The translations under genes were made by a program, and so were the position numbers. From Alphaproteobacteria bacterium (lineage in GTDB: Bacteria; Pseudomonadota; Alphaproteobacteria; UBA828): a stretch of 64,000 nt of DNA. Shown here in pieces: positions 55,598-63,950 of this stretch. The stretch is taken from positions 59,534 to 123,533 of the forward strand of contig WTGU01000046.1 in assembly GCA_011523425.1 (NCBI GenBank), given 5' to 3'. The stretch's first letter is position 1; every line of letters starts with the position of its first letter. Under the pieces are notes generated by a model. It did no database searches, was not told the DNA's origin, and saw only the letters and a program-made list of their open reading frames with translations.

Positions 55598-56101
55598 ATG
55601 AATTCAGTTGGGAAGATCACGGTGGCGCTCGCCGCCGCGGCAGGAATCACGTGTGCGGCCCATGGCGCCGCTGCCGAGGAGAGCGGCACCGTCCGGTTCA
55701 TCCGGACCTACGTTCAGGACTACACGACCATCGACTATGGCAGCGGCAGCGCCACCGGCGGCACGCTGGAAGGCGTCGTCTCCATCCTCGAGAGCAGCGG
55801 CGAGCCGTTCGTCGCAGGAACGCATGAGCGCGTGACCTGCGTCGTCTACATCACGCGCTCCGACGCCGCCCTCGACCTGGAAGCGCCCTGCGAGATGACC
55901 GCTCTGTCGGGCGACACGTGGTACACGCTGTCGAAGCGGAGCGAGGGCGACATCGAGGCCGGTGGTGGCGGCCCGGGCACCCTGGAGATCCTTGGCGGCA
56001 CCGGCGTCTACGAGGGCGTCGGCGGGAGCTGTACCTACGGCGTCGACTACCTGCCAGACGGCTGGGTCTCCATGATCTCGGACTGCACCTGGCGGAAGTA
56101 A
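55598..56101 (+). CDS. Predicted secreted protein of unknown function
   Basis: A 167-residue protein with a Sec signal peptide (about 1-26, ending AHGAAA) and a mature part rich in Gly, Ser, Thr and aromatic residues. It has four cysteines (VTCVVY, EAPCEM, GSCTYG, SDCTWRK) that could form two disulfides. The pattern of short strands and LEILGGTGVYEGVGGSCTYG suggests an extracytoplasmic beta-barrel or beta-sandwich. No family is recognised. A ribosome binding site (GGGGAGAGG) precedes the ATG. Confidence 0.72.
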   Translation: MNSVGKITVALAAAAGITCAAHGAAAEESGTVRFIRTYVQDYTTIDYGSGSATGGTLEGVVSILESSGEPFVAGTHERVTCVVYITRSDAALDLEAPCEMTALSGDTWYTLSKRSEGDIEAGGGGPGTLEILGGTGVYEGVGGSCTYGVDYLPDGWVSMISDCTWRK

Positions 56102-56153
56102 GCGGGCCTCGGGCGGCCGAGAGCCGGGCGCCAGCGCCCTTCACGTCCCCGGC

Positions 56154-56567
56154 TCAGATCGTTCGCGGGGCGCCCACCCAGGCATAGATCTCCCAGAGGT
56201 TGTCGTCCGGATCGCTGAAGTAGGTGGTGCGCGCATTCCATGGATGCGTGGTCGGCGGCTGGACGATGCGCACGCCCTTGCTCGCCAGCTCGTCGTGAAG
56301 CGCATCGACGGCGTCCGCCGTCTCGACGCGGACCGCGACCATCGCGCTCAGGCCCTGGCGGGGCGTCTCTGCGAGCGCGAGCGCCTCGGTCACGTTGGAG
56401 ACCTCCCAGAGCGCGAGCCCCACGCCGCTGGTGTGGAACTCGGCGAAGCCGAAGTCGTGGCGCTTGAGCTCGAAGCCGAGCGTCTCGCCGTAGAAGGCCA
56501 TCGCGCGCTCCAGGTCGGCGACGAAGAGGCCGATGTCGGTCAGGTTGCGCAGGGGTGCGAGGCTCAT
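56154..56567 (-). CDS. VOC (glyoxalase/bleomycin resistance) family protein
   Basis: Single vicinal-oxygen-chelate domain protein (137 residues). It starts with LTDIGLFVADLERAMAFYGE (about 8-27) and ends with YFSDPDDNLWEIYAWV, whose glutamate is a likely metal ligand; few histidines are present, so the metal site may differ from classical glyoxalase. Function is unknown. The hairpin repeat lies immediately upstream. Confidence 0.8.
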   Translation of the reverse strand: MSLAPLRNLTDIGLFVADLERAMAFYGETLGFELKRHDFGFAEFHTSGVGLALWEVSNVTEALALAETPRQGLSAMVAVRVETADAVDALHDELASKGVRIVQPPTTHPWNARTTYFSDPDDNLWEIYAWVGAPRTI

Positions 56568-56618
56568 GGTCGCCCTCCGGCCGCCCGATCACGGGCCGCG
56601 ATCGTGATGAGAATTTCG

Positions 56619-56766
56619 CTAGAGCGCGTCCGACTTTGACGGACGCGCGACAGGCCGCGACTGCGGCCCGCCGCTTATGCGGCGCGCCCGCGCAGGCGCC
56701 GGCCGCAGGCCGGCCGCCGTGAGCGACAAAGAGGCTGGAGCGTGTCCGTGTAAAGCGGACACGCTC
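56619..56766. repeat. Hairpin-rich intergenic repeat, copy 2
   Basis: Second copy (148 bp) of the element at 22578-22728, near-identical through the middle (CCGCGACTGCGGCCCGCCGC through GAGCGACAAAGAGGCTGGAG). The terminal stems differ by paired changes that keep base pairing: GCGCGTCCG/CGGACGCGC here against GCGTATCCG/CGGATACGC in copy 1. The right end lacks the final TAG and overlaps the stop codon (56765-56767) of the deaminase-like gene. Confidence 0.8.
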
Positions 56767-57280
56767 AGCGCTCGCCGATGGGAGCGTGGCGGCTGCGCTC
56801 CTCCTGCATGGCGGGGGTCTTCTCGATGAGCGCGGCCCACTCCGCGAGCAGAGCGCTCCCCTCCGCGCCGAGCACGCGCTCGGCCGGCGTGGTCCGCTCG
56901 TGAATGGGCTTGCCGACGTCGATCCGCAGCGGCTCGAAATCCGAGCCGTGTCCGCGGCAGTCCTCCAGCGAAGCGCCGTAATAGACCTTGGCGATATTGG
57001 TGAGCCAGATCGCGCTGGAGCAGAGCGAGCAGGGCTCGCAGCTCGTGTAGAGCTCGCAGCCCGTGAGGTCCATCGTGCCGAGCCGCTTGCAGGCGTCGCG
57101 GATCGCCACGATCTCGCCATGGCCGGTCGGGTCGAGGGAGAAGCCCATGTCGTTGCACCCCTCGCCCACCACCTCGCCGTCCCTGACGATGAGGCAGCCG
57201 TAGGGCCAGTAGCCGGTGCCCTCGAGCATCTTCTCGCGCGCGAGGTCGATCGCCCGCTTCATGTAGTCCGTCTTGTCCAT
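56765..57280 (-). CDS. Nucleoside deaminase (CMP/dCMP deaminase fold)
   Basis: Zinc-dependent deaminase (171 residues) of the guanine deaminase/TadA-like group. The zinc site is His54 and Glu56 in GHGEIVAIRD, with Cys84 and Cys87 in EPCSLC. The C-terminus is longer than TadA and lacks tRNA-binding features I can identify, so a free base or related small amine substrate is more likely. It starts 32 bp after the last gene of the importer operon, suggesting that it processes the imported compound. Confidence 0.85.
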   Translation of the reverse strand: MDKTDYMKRAIDLAREKMLEGTGYWPYGCLIVRDGEVVGEGCNDMGFSLDPTGHGEIVAIRDACKRLGTMDLTGCELYTSCEPCSLCSSAIWLTNIAKVYYGASLEDCRGHGSDFEPLRIDVGKPIHERTTPAERVLGAEGSALLAEWAALIEKTPAMQEERSRHAPIGER

Positions 57281-57312
57281 CGCGGTTTCCTTCCGTGAGT
57301 CGTGGCGTGCCG

Positions 57313-58131
57313 TCACCTCGCGCGGCGCCGCATGAAGAGCGGGATGATGAGCAGCTCGGCGCCGAGCAGGGTCAGCAGCAGCAAGCCGAAGACGATCGTT
57401 CCGATCGCGTTGAGCGAGGTATCGTGCGAGGCGATCATCACGCTGTAGACGGCGACCGGCAGCGTCTGGTCGAAGCCCGAGACGAACCAGGCGATGATGA
57501 ACTCGTCGAACGAGAAGGTGAACGCCAGCAGCCAGCCGCCGACGATGCCCGGCAGCGCCCAGGGCAGCACGACGCGCCACACCGTCTGCAGCTCGCTCGC
57601 GCCGAGGTCCCAGGCGGCCTCCTCCAGCGTCGGCGGCATCTGCGCGAGCCGGAGCTGGATGATCGCCATGGCGGGCGCTGTCAGCAGCAGCGTGTGCGCG
57701 AGGATGATGCTGTAAAGCTCGCCGTGCAGGCCGAGGCGGGAGAGCAGGCCCAGCATCGAGACGCCCAGAATCAGCGGCGGGATCAGGATCGGCAGGATCA
57801 GGATCGTCGCCGTCAGGATGCGGCCGGGAAAGACGAAGCGGTTGAGCGCGTAAGCCGCGAGGAAGCCGATGATCGAGGCGCACGTCGCCGCGACCGGCGA
57901 GACGTAGAGGCTGTTCAGCAGCGCGTCGAAGAGGACCCCGTCGTCTATCAGCTTGTCGTACCACTTGAGCGACCAGCCCTGCAGCGGCAGCGAGGAGTAG
58001 ACGTTCTCCTGGAACGAGAAGAGGACCAGGAAGGCGATCGGCAGCAGCAGGAAGATGAAGCCGAGGAAGAGATAGACCCTGCCCGCGATGCGATAGCCGT
58101 TCTCGCGCAGATAGACGTTGACCCGGCCCAT
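57313..58131 (-). CDS. Polyamine-type ABC transporter permease (PotC-like)
   Basis: Inner-membrane permease (272 residues) of the spermidine/putrescine/opine importer group with six predicted helices. The coupling loop is LEEAAWDLGASELQTVWRVV (about 167-187), followed by LPGIVGGWLLAFTFSFDEFI. It pairs with the PotB-like gene that ends 2 bp upstream. Confidence 0.9.
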   Translation of the reverse strand: MGRVNVYLRENGYRIAGRVYLFLGFIFLLLPIAFLVLFSFQENVYSSLPLQGWSLKWYDKLIDDGVLFDALLNSLYVSPVAATCASIIGFLAAYALNRFVFPGRILTATILILPILIPPLILGVSMLGLLSRLGLHGELYSIILAHTLLLTAPAMAIIQLRLAQMPPTLEEAAWDLGASELQTVWRVVLPWALPGIVGGWLLAFTFSFDEFIIAWFVSGFDQTLPVAVYSVMIASHDTSLNAIGTIVFGLLLLTLLGAELLIIPLFMRRRAR

Positions 58132-58133
58132 GG

Positions 58134-59042
58134 TCAGCCCTGCCGCTGTCTGGCCCGGTCGGCCATGCGGTAGGCCACCACCAGCATCACCACCATGATG
58201 ACCACCATGATCGTCGCCATTGCGGCGGTGCGGGGCAGGTTGGTGTAGCTGTTGTAGTCGGCCATGACCATGTTGGAGTAGAGCGGGTAGGAGCCGAGCC
58301 AGGACTGGCCGACCCCGCCGCCGACCAGAAGCCCCGACAGCACGTCCCCGAAGCTCACGATCACGCCGAAGCCGAAGGCGAAGACCAGACCGAGCCGGCT
58401 GAGCGGCACGATGACCCGCCAGAACGCCTGCAGGCGCGTGGCGCCCAGCTCGCGCGCCGCCTCGATCAGGTTCCGGTTCACGTTGATGAGCGTGACGTAG
58501 AGGATGATGATCAGGATCGGCGAGAGATAGTGGATGAGGCCGATGCGCGTGCCGATCTGCGTGTTCGTGATGATCAGCGGATCGTCGAGGCCGAGCTCGC
58601 CGAGGACGTAGTTGAGCACCCCCTTCTGCGCCAGGATCAGCTGCCAGGCGAAGAGCCTGAGGATGTAGCTGCTCCAGAAGGGCAGGATCGCCAGCACGAG
58701 GAAGAGCCGCTGGTAGCGCTCGGGCACGCAGAAGACGATCCCCATCGCCAGCAGGTAGCAGAAGATCACGGCGAAGACGCTGGTGGTCACCGCGACGTAG
58801 ATCGACTGGATCAGCGCCCAGCCGAAACGCGAGCGGCTGAAGAACTGGGAGAAGATGTCGACGTAGTTGCCGACCGAGAACTCGGCGACGATCTGATAGT
58901 CGCGGACGATCCAGAAGCCGAGCACGATCAGGAACGCCAGCGGCGCGATGAAGAAGATCAGGTAGTAGCCGATCGGCGGCGCCAGGAAGGCAGGCTTGAG
59001 CAGGCTCCTGTTTGAAGGGGGGATGACGCTGTCGTCGGTCAC
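58134..59042 (-). CDS. Polyamine-type ABC transporter permease (PotB-like)
   Basis: Inner-membrane permease (302 residues). It has FLAPPIGYYLIFFIAPLAFL at the first helix and the coupling loop LIEAARELGATRLQAFWRVI (about 195-215), followed by PLSRLGLVFAFGFGVIVSFG. It begins 39 bp after the ATPase gene and ends 2 bp before the PotC-like gene. Confidence 0.9.
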   Translation of the reverse strand: MTDDSVIPPSNRSLLKPAFLAPPIGYYLIFFIAPLAFLIVLGFWIVRDYQIVAEFSVGNYVDIFSQFFSRSRFGWALIQSIYVAVTTSVFAVIFCYLLAMGIVFCVPERYQRLFLVLAILPFWSSYILRLFAWQLILAQKGVLNYVLGELGLDDPLIITNTQIGTRIGLIHYLSPILIIILYVTLINVNRNLIEAARELGATRLQAFWRVIVPLSRLGLVFAFGFGVIVSFGDVLSGLLVGGGVGQSWLGSYPLYSNMVMADYNSYTNLPRTAAMATIMVVIMVVMLVVAYRMADRARQRQG

Positions 59043-59081
59043 GGGTTCCCCGTCTTCAGCCGGGCGTTGAGCGCGCCGTTC

Positions 59082-60215
59082 TCACGGCAGGCCGGCGTCC
59101 CGGTGCCCGAGGATGACGGTGTCCTCCGGCGCCCAGCAGAGCTCCATCTCGGTATTGATCTCGGTCCCCTCGCCCTCGGTGAAGGGTTCCTGCAGGACCA
59201 TCTTGACCTCGACGCCCTGGGCGGTCTCCAGGTAGTAGATCACCTGCGAGCCGGTGAACTCGCGGCCCTTCAGCACCGCCCGGATCGTGTTCTGGCCGTC
59301 CTCGCCGTCATGGCGCCGGCGCAGCTTGTCCGCCTGCACCACGAGCTCGACCGCGGCACCTCTTTCGATCTCGTTGCGGTGCCCGGCAATGCGGACAGCG
59401 CCGTGGCTGCAGTCGACGACGACCGTTCCCTCCGCCGTCTCCGCGACCCGGCCCTCGAAGATATTGTTGGCGCCCACGAACTCGGCGACGAAGTGGCTGG
59501 CCGGTCGGTTGTAGATCTGCGCCGGTCGGCCGACCTGCTCCACCACCCCCTTGTTCATCACCACCACCCTGTCCGCCATCGCGAACGCCTCGCTCTGGTT
59601 GTGGGTGACGTAGATGAAGGAGATGCCGAGCTCCCTCTGGAGCACCGTGAGCTCGCTCTGCACCTTGATCCTGAGGTGTGCGTCGAGCGAGCTGAGCGGC
59701 TCGTCGAGGAGCAGGATCTCCGGCTCGGTAACGAGAGCCCGGGCGATGGCGACCCGCTGCTTCTCGCCGCCGCTGAGTTGGCCGATGCGGCGCGAGAGCA
59801 GATGGCCCAGGTGAACCTGCTCCGCCACGGCCTCCACCTTGCTGCGCACCGCCTTCTTGTCGTGGCGCTTGAGCGTCAGCCCGAACTCGATGTTCTTGCG
59901 GACGTTGAGGAAGGGGAAGAGCGAGTAGTCCTGCCAGATCAGCCGGGTGCTGCGCTTGTGCACCGGCACGTCGCTGATGTCGTCCCCGCGCAGCAGCAGC
60001 GTGCCTTCGTCCGCTCGCTCGAGCCCGGCGATGATCCGGAGCAGCGTCGTCTTGCCGCAGCCGCTCGGCCCCATGACGGCGACGAACTCGCCGCGCTGGA
60101 CGTCGATGTCGACCCGCTCGATGGCGACCACCGGGCCGAAGCGCTTGGCGATTCCGCGCACCTCCAGGTCGGCGACCGTGCCTCCCCCTAGCGCGCTCTC
60201 GCTCTCATGCACCAT
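59082..60215 (-). CDS. Polyamine-type ABC transporter ATPase (PotA-like)
   Basis: Cytoplasmic ATPase (377 residues). Walker A is GPSGCGKTT (about 52-60), signature LSGGEKQRVAIARAL (about 146-160), Walker B ILLLDEPLSSLD and the H-loop THNQSEAF. A C-terminal TOBE domain (about 290-370) is typical of PotA/AfuC. A GTG about 13 codons downstream (VADLEVRG) could be the true start. The 101-bp gap to the binding-protein gene is G+C-rich with small inverted repeats. Confidence 0.9.
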   Translation of the reverse strand: MVHESESALGGGTVADLEVRGIAKRFGPVVAIERVDIDVQRGEFVAVMGPSGCGKTTLLRIIAGLERADEGTLLLRGDDISDVPVHKRSTRLIWQDYSLFPFLNVRKNIEFGLTLKRHDKKAVRSKVEAVAEQVHLGHLLSRRIGQLSGGEKQRVAIARALVTEPEILLLDEPLSSLDAHLRIKVQSELTVLQRELGISFIYVTHNQSEAFAMADRVVVMNKGVVEQVGRPAQIYNRPASHFVAEFVGANNIFEGRVAETAEGTVVVDCSHGAVRIAGHRNEIERGAAVELVVQADKLRRRHDGEDGQNTIRAVLKGREFTGSQVIYYLETAQGVEVKMVLQEPFTEGEGTEINTEMELCWAPEDTVILGHRDAGLP

Positions 60216-60316
60216 CGTCGGCCAGGCTTGCGAAAATCAGGCGTGAAACGAAGAGAGGAGGGGGCGGCGCCCCGACACGCCGCGGCACCGCCACCTCGCT
60301 GCCTGCCGGGCCGCGG

Positions 60317-61486
60317 CTAACCCGTCTTGAACTCGTTGAAGATGTCGATCCAGGCCTTCTCGTCCTGCTGCACCGGCAAGTCGCGGCCGATGCTGCGGTC
60401 GATCAGCGTCTCCACCCACATCTGGCTGGGGTTGTCGGGATCCGGGTAGTAGCCGAGCAGCTGGTTCTGCTCCTCGGTCCAGTAGTCGGCGATCTTGAGA
60501 TTGGGACCGCGTGCCTTGAACGCCTTGGTGTAGGCGAGCTTGGCCTGGACATGGGCCTGGCTCATGTACTTGATCCACTCCAGCGCGAGCTCCTTGTTCT
60601 CGCTCTGCTTGCAGACCGTGGCCACTTCCTGCCAGCGGATGCCGCCCTGCACCGGGATCGTCGACTCCACGTTGTCGTGGCCGGCGAGCTTCAGGTCGAT
60701 TTCGAGGTCGCCGAGCATGGCGGCGGCGACATCGCCGTTGATCATCGCCTGCACGATGGGCTGGGCGCTGGAGCCGAACATGTTGACCTGGGGCCGGAGC
60801 TTGAGCAGCCAGTCGCGGACGGCGCCGAGCTGCTCGTCGGTCAGGTCGTAGGGGTTCTCCTTGTTGGGATGGACCGCGAGGCTGGCATTGCCCATGTTCG
60901 GCAGGTACCAGTCGAAGATGCCGATCTTGCCCTCGAACTTGGGCAGGAAGAGCGAGTTCCAGTCGCCGCTCTCCTCCTTGGACATGTGATCCGTGATGTA
61001 GGAGATGGCGTAGAAGCTGAAGCGCGTCGGCGTGCCCCAGACCATCCCGTCGCCGGCCTGCACCTGGTGCATGTCGTTGAATTTCGGGTGGTAGTTGGCG
61101 AGCTCGCTGATCTCGCCGGGGTTGTAGGGCTCGATCGCGTCGATGGCGGCGAGCTTGCGGATGTACTCGGCGTCCACCAGGACGTTGTCGTAGGTGCCGC
61201 GCGGCGTCTGGTTGAAGAATTGGAGCATCTGCTCGCCGCCGATATAGATCTTGAACTCGACGTTGACGCCGTGCGTGTCCTCGAACTCCTGGATGACGCC
61301 CTTCTCCTCGTAGCCGGGCCATGTCAGCACCCGCAGTGTGTCGGCAGCCCGCGCCGTGCGCGAAAAGATGGTGAGCGAGCCCGCAGCCGCTGCACCCGCC
61401 GCCGCAGCGCCACCCTTCAGCAGGGTCCGCCGGTTGACCCTGAGGCCGGTAGGTTCGGTGTTCTTCGCCTTGTCGCTGTCTTTCAT
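60317..61486 (-). CDS. Polyamine-type extracellular solute-binding protein (PotD/F-like)
   Basis: Periplasmic binding protein (389 residues) exported by the Tat route: twin-arginine VNRRTLLKGG (about 16-25) and a hydrophobic stretch ending in ARA (about 48). The mature part starts LRVLTWPGYEEKGVIQEFED, characteristic of the spermidine/putrescine-binding group, and ends in DIFNEFKTG. ATG 61486 has an AAGGAGG ribosome binding site. First gene of the operon (binding protein, ATPase, two permeases, deaminase). The 204 bp upstream shows no other gene. Confidence 0.9.
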   Translation of the reverse strand: MKDSDKAKNTEPTGLRVNRRTLLKGGAAAAGAAAAGSLTIFSRTARAADTLRVLTWPGYEEKGVIQEFEDTHGVNVEFKIYIGGEQMLQFFNQTPRGTYDNVLVDAEYIRKLAAIDAIEPYNPGEISELANYHPKFNDMHQVQAGDGMVWGTPTRFSFYAISYITDHMSKEESGDWNSLFLPKFEGKIGIFDWYLPNMGNASLAVHPNKENPYDLTDEQLGAVRDWLLKLRPQVNMFGSSAQPIVQAMINGDVAAAMLGDLEIDLKLAGHDNVESTIPVQGGIRWQEVATVCKQSENKELALEWIKYMSQAHVQAKLAYTKAFKARGPNLKIADYWTEEQNQLLGYYPDPDNPSQMWVETLIDRSIGRDLPVQQDEKAWIDIFNEFKTG

Positions 61487-61690
61487 GGAAGCCTCCTTGC
61501 CATAAACTCCTGACCGGGAGCGGCCCGTCTGCGGGAGCGGCGAATCAGGGGCGGTCGCCGCGCGACCGCCTCGCCGACATCCCGGCAATGGCCTTTCCTC
61601 TCCCCCATGCCCGGCCGTCGCCGCCCGCATGGTGCTTCGATCATTTGAGACCGTGGCAACCGGCCGTGTCAATGCGCCGCCCGTCGCCCG

Positions 61691-62707
61691 TCAGGTCGAT
61701 GCCGCCGACCTCGCCCACTGCCGCTCCCGCAACCGGCGCTTCATCCTCTCGTGCGCCTCGTCCGAGCCGTCGTGATAGGTGCCCATCAGCTTGTCGATGA
61801 TCGGCATCTCGTCGCTGCCGTAGTTGCACTCGAAATACTGGTGGTGGAGGTAGTGCATGTAGAGGCCGATGGAGAGGCTGCGCCCGCCCTCGGTACCGAA
61901 GCGGTCGTAGCCCGAGTGCCCGCCCGCCGGCGACAGCCCCATGTGGACGAGATGGAACATGGCATGCAGCGGGTGCGAGGCGATCACCCAGTGCACCACG
62001 ACGCCCGAGAAGTAGATCAGGTGCTCGATCGGGTGCATCGAGAGACCCGACCACGGCCCGATGTTGATGTTGCGATGGTGCAGGTAATGGGCGAGGCGAT
62101 AGAGCGGCTTCCAGTGCAGCAGGCGGTGGGTGAGATAGAAGTGGACGTCGCGAAACAGCGGAATCAGCGCCATGAGGATGACGAACCAGGCCGGATTCTC
62201 CGCAAAGTCGAGATAGGGGATGATCTCGTTGGCGTAGAGCCACCAGGTCACAGCCTCGTAGGCGGTCCAGATCGTCACGCCGCTCGCCAGCGACCAGAAG
62301 ACGTTCTCGCGAACCTGGCTGCCGAAGAGCCGTGACCTGCCCCTGGGCTGCTCGATCCGCGACGAATAGCGGTAGTCCGTCCCCTGCGCCTTGAACACGT
62401 AGAGGTAGAGGTGCATGCCGCCGAAGAAGAAGATCGCGAGCCCCAGGTTTCGGGCGAAGATGAGCGCGATCCACCACGCCTCGAAGGTCGCCATCTCGGC
62501 GAGCGGCGGCGTCAGGAAGTACCATGCCAGCACGGCGACCCCGAGATAGATCGCGTACCACGGCCACAGGTAGCCCGGCCAGCCGAAGAACCAGCGCAGG
62601 ATGCCGAGGGGGCGGGGCGGCCACAGCCACGGCGCCGGCATCTCCTTGAGGTAGTCGGGCCTCCAGTTGCCGCGCTCGTCGCGGGTCACGGCGGTGGCAT
62701 CGGCCAT
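61691..62707 (-). CDS. Membrane fatty acid hydroxylase/sterol desaturase family protein
   Basis: Integral-membrane di-iron enzyme (338 residues). Histidine clusters are visible in order: HFYLTHRLLH (about 180-190), HYLHH (about 200), HPIEH (about 220) and HYLHHQYFE (about 290). Hydrophobic helices lie between them, and the first third contains an additional hydrophobic region. The family hydroxylates or desaturates lipids or carotenoids; the substrate is unknown. Confidence 0.87.
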   Translation of the reverse strand: MADATAVTRDERGNWRPDYLKEMPAPWLWPPRPLGILRWFFGWPGYLWPWYAIYLGVAVLAWYFLTPPLAEMATFEAWWIALIFARNLGLAIFFFGGMHLYLYVFKAQGTDYRYSSRIEQPRGRSRLFGSQVRENVFWSLASGVTIWTAYEAVTWWLYANEIIPYLDFAENPAWFVILMALIPLFRDVHFYLTHRLLHWKPLYRLAHYLHHRNINIGPWSGLSMHPIEHLIYFSGVVVHWVIASHPLHAMFHLVHMGLSPAGGHSGYDRFGTEGGRSLSIGLYMHYLHHQYFECNYGSDEMPIIDKLMGTYHDGSDEAHERMKRRLRERQWARSAAST

Positions 62708-62798
62708 GGTCGGCCTCCGGCGCTTCGGAGCGTCGTGCTCCCCGCTACCTTAGTGATCGCCCGGCACCGATGTCGAGCCCGTGCGGCGCCCGGCGCCC

Positions 62799-63806
62799 TC
62801 AGCTCGCGCGCTTGGCCTCCATCAGGGCGTGCTGCAGCTCGACGAGACGGGCCTCGATATGCGCGCCGGCCAGCACCGGCGGGTATCTGGGCGGATCGTC
62901 GGGGCCGGTGCAGCTCTTGAGGCAGCGGATCTCGGTATTGACGTTCGCGCCCATGAAGAAGGGGACGGAGTAGCGGTGCCGCCCTGTCCGGTTCGCGGCG
63001 CGGTGGACGTTCGAGGTGAAGCGGTCGTTGGTCCAGCGGGCCATGAGGTCGCCGATATTGACGACGAAGGTGCCGGCGGCGGGCGGAATGTCGATCCACT
63101 CGCCTGCGCCGTTCAGGACCTGAAGGCCGGGATTGGCGTCCTGCGCCAGGATCGTGAACATCTCGTAGTCGGTGTGCGCGCCCAGACCGAGCCGTGTCTC
63201 CCCGGCGGGCTGGGGCGGATAGTGCAGGAGCCTGAGCGCGCCGGCGGCGCGGTCGAACTTGTCGAGGAAGTAGTCTTCCGGGAGGGCGAGGGCCAGCGCG
63301 AAGGCGCGGAGCAGCGCATTCGAGACCTCCAGCATCGCCGCGTAGTAGGCCTCGACGGCCGCGCGCAGCCCCGGCGTGCAGGACGGCCAGAGGTTGGGGC
63401 CGTAGAGGAGGCTGCCCGCGCATTCCGGCGGATCGTCGGGCGCGTTCTCGCGGCCGAAGTCGATCACCTCGTGGGGCTCGTAATAGTCCGTGGTGGCGTC
63501 GTGCCGCTCCTCGTAGAGCCCGGAATAGCCGCGGAAAAACCGGGACTTGCTGGCGTGGATCTCGCGCTTTGCGTCTTCCGGCTGGGCGTAGAAGCGCGCC
63601 GTCTCGCGGAACAGGTCGTCGACGGTGGCCTGCGCGATGCGGTGGTTGCGGACGTAGAAGAAGCCCACGTCGCGGCAGGCATCGTGCACCGCGTTGCCCA
63701 CGCGGCGCCGGGCCTCCGTGCTTCCGCGAAGGAGCGGCGCGATGTCGATCTGCGGCACTTCCTCGAACGCAGCCACATGCACGCGACCCGATTCGACCTC
63801 GTTCAC
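62799..63806 (-). CDS. 2-oxoglutarate/Fe(II)-dependent oxygenase, isopenicillin N synthase-like
   Basis: Non-haem iron oxygenase of the isopenicillin N synthase/flavanone hydroxylase fold (335 residues). The N-terminal domain has QIDIAPLLRGS and CRDVGFFYVRNH (about 45-56). Iron ligands are His211 and Asp213 in AHTDYEMF and the histidine in TSNVHRAANRTGRHRYS, whose terminal R-x-S binds 2-oxoglutarate. GTG 63806 is the start, with a GAGGGAGAG ribosome binding site; 45 further codons of open frame upstream show no homology. Confidence 0.87.
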   Translation of the reverse strand: MNEVESGRVHVAAFEEVPQIDIAPLLRGSTEARRRVGNAVHDACRDVGFFYVRNHRIAQATVDDLFRETARFYAQPEDAKREIHASKSRFFRGYSGLYEERHDATTDYYEPHEVIDFGRENAPDDPPECAGSLLYGPNLWPSCTPGLRAAVEAYYAAMLEVSNALLRAFALALALPEDYFLDKFDRAAGALRLLHYPPQPAGETRLGLGAHTDYEMFTILAQDANPGLQVLNGAGEWIDIPPAAGTFVVNIGDLMARWTNDRFTSNVHRAANRTGRHRYSVPFFMGANVNTEIRCLKSCTGPDDPPRYPPVLAGAHIEARLVELQHALMEAKRAS

Positions 63807-63905
63807 CGCCGCTCTCCCTCTCGCTCGGGCCGCACCCGCCGGACGGCCCGGCTCGGATGCTAGATGAGCCGCGCCGGCAACGCCATGCTCGCGGCATCCG
63901 GCCGC

Positions 63906-63936
63906 TTGACAGGGGCGGGCGCGGTTGGTTTCTCTA
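63906..63936 (+). promoter_or_regulatory. Putative promoter for the tRNA-Val gene
   Basis: A perfect -35 box TTGACA (63906-63911) lies 40 nt before the tRNA. A poor -10 (TCTCTA at 63931-63936, or overlapping hexamers with 17-18 bp spacing) follows. Transcription would start a few bases before the mature tRNA 5' end. Confidence 0.4.
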
Positions 63937-63950
63937 GGCACCTGTCGGGC

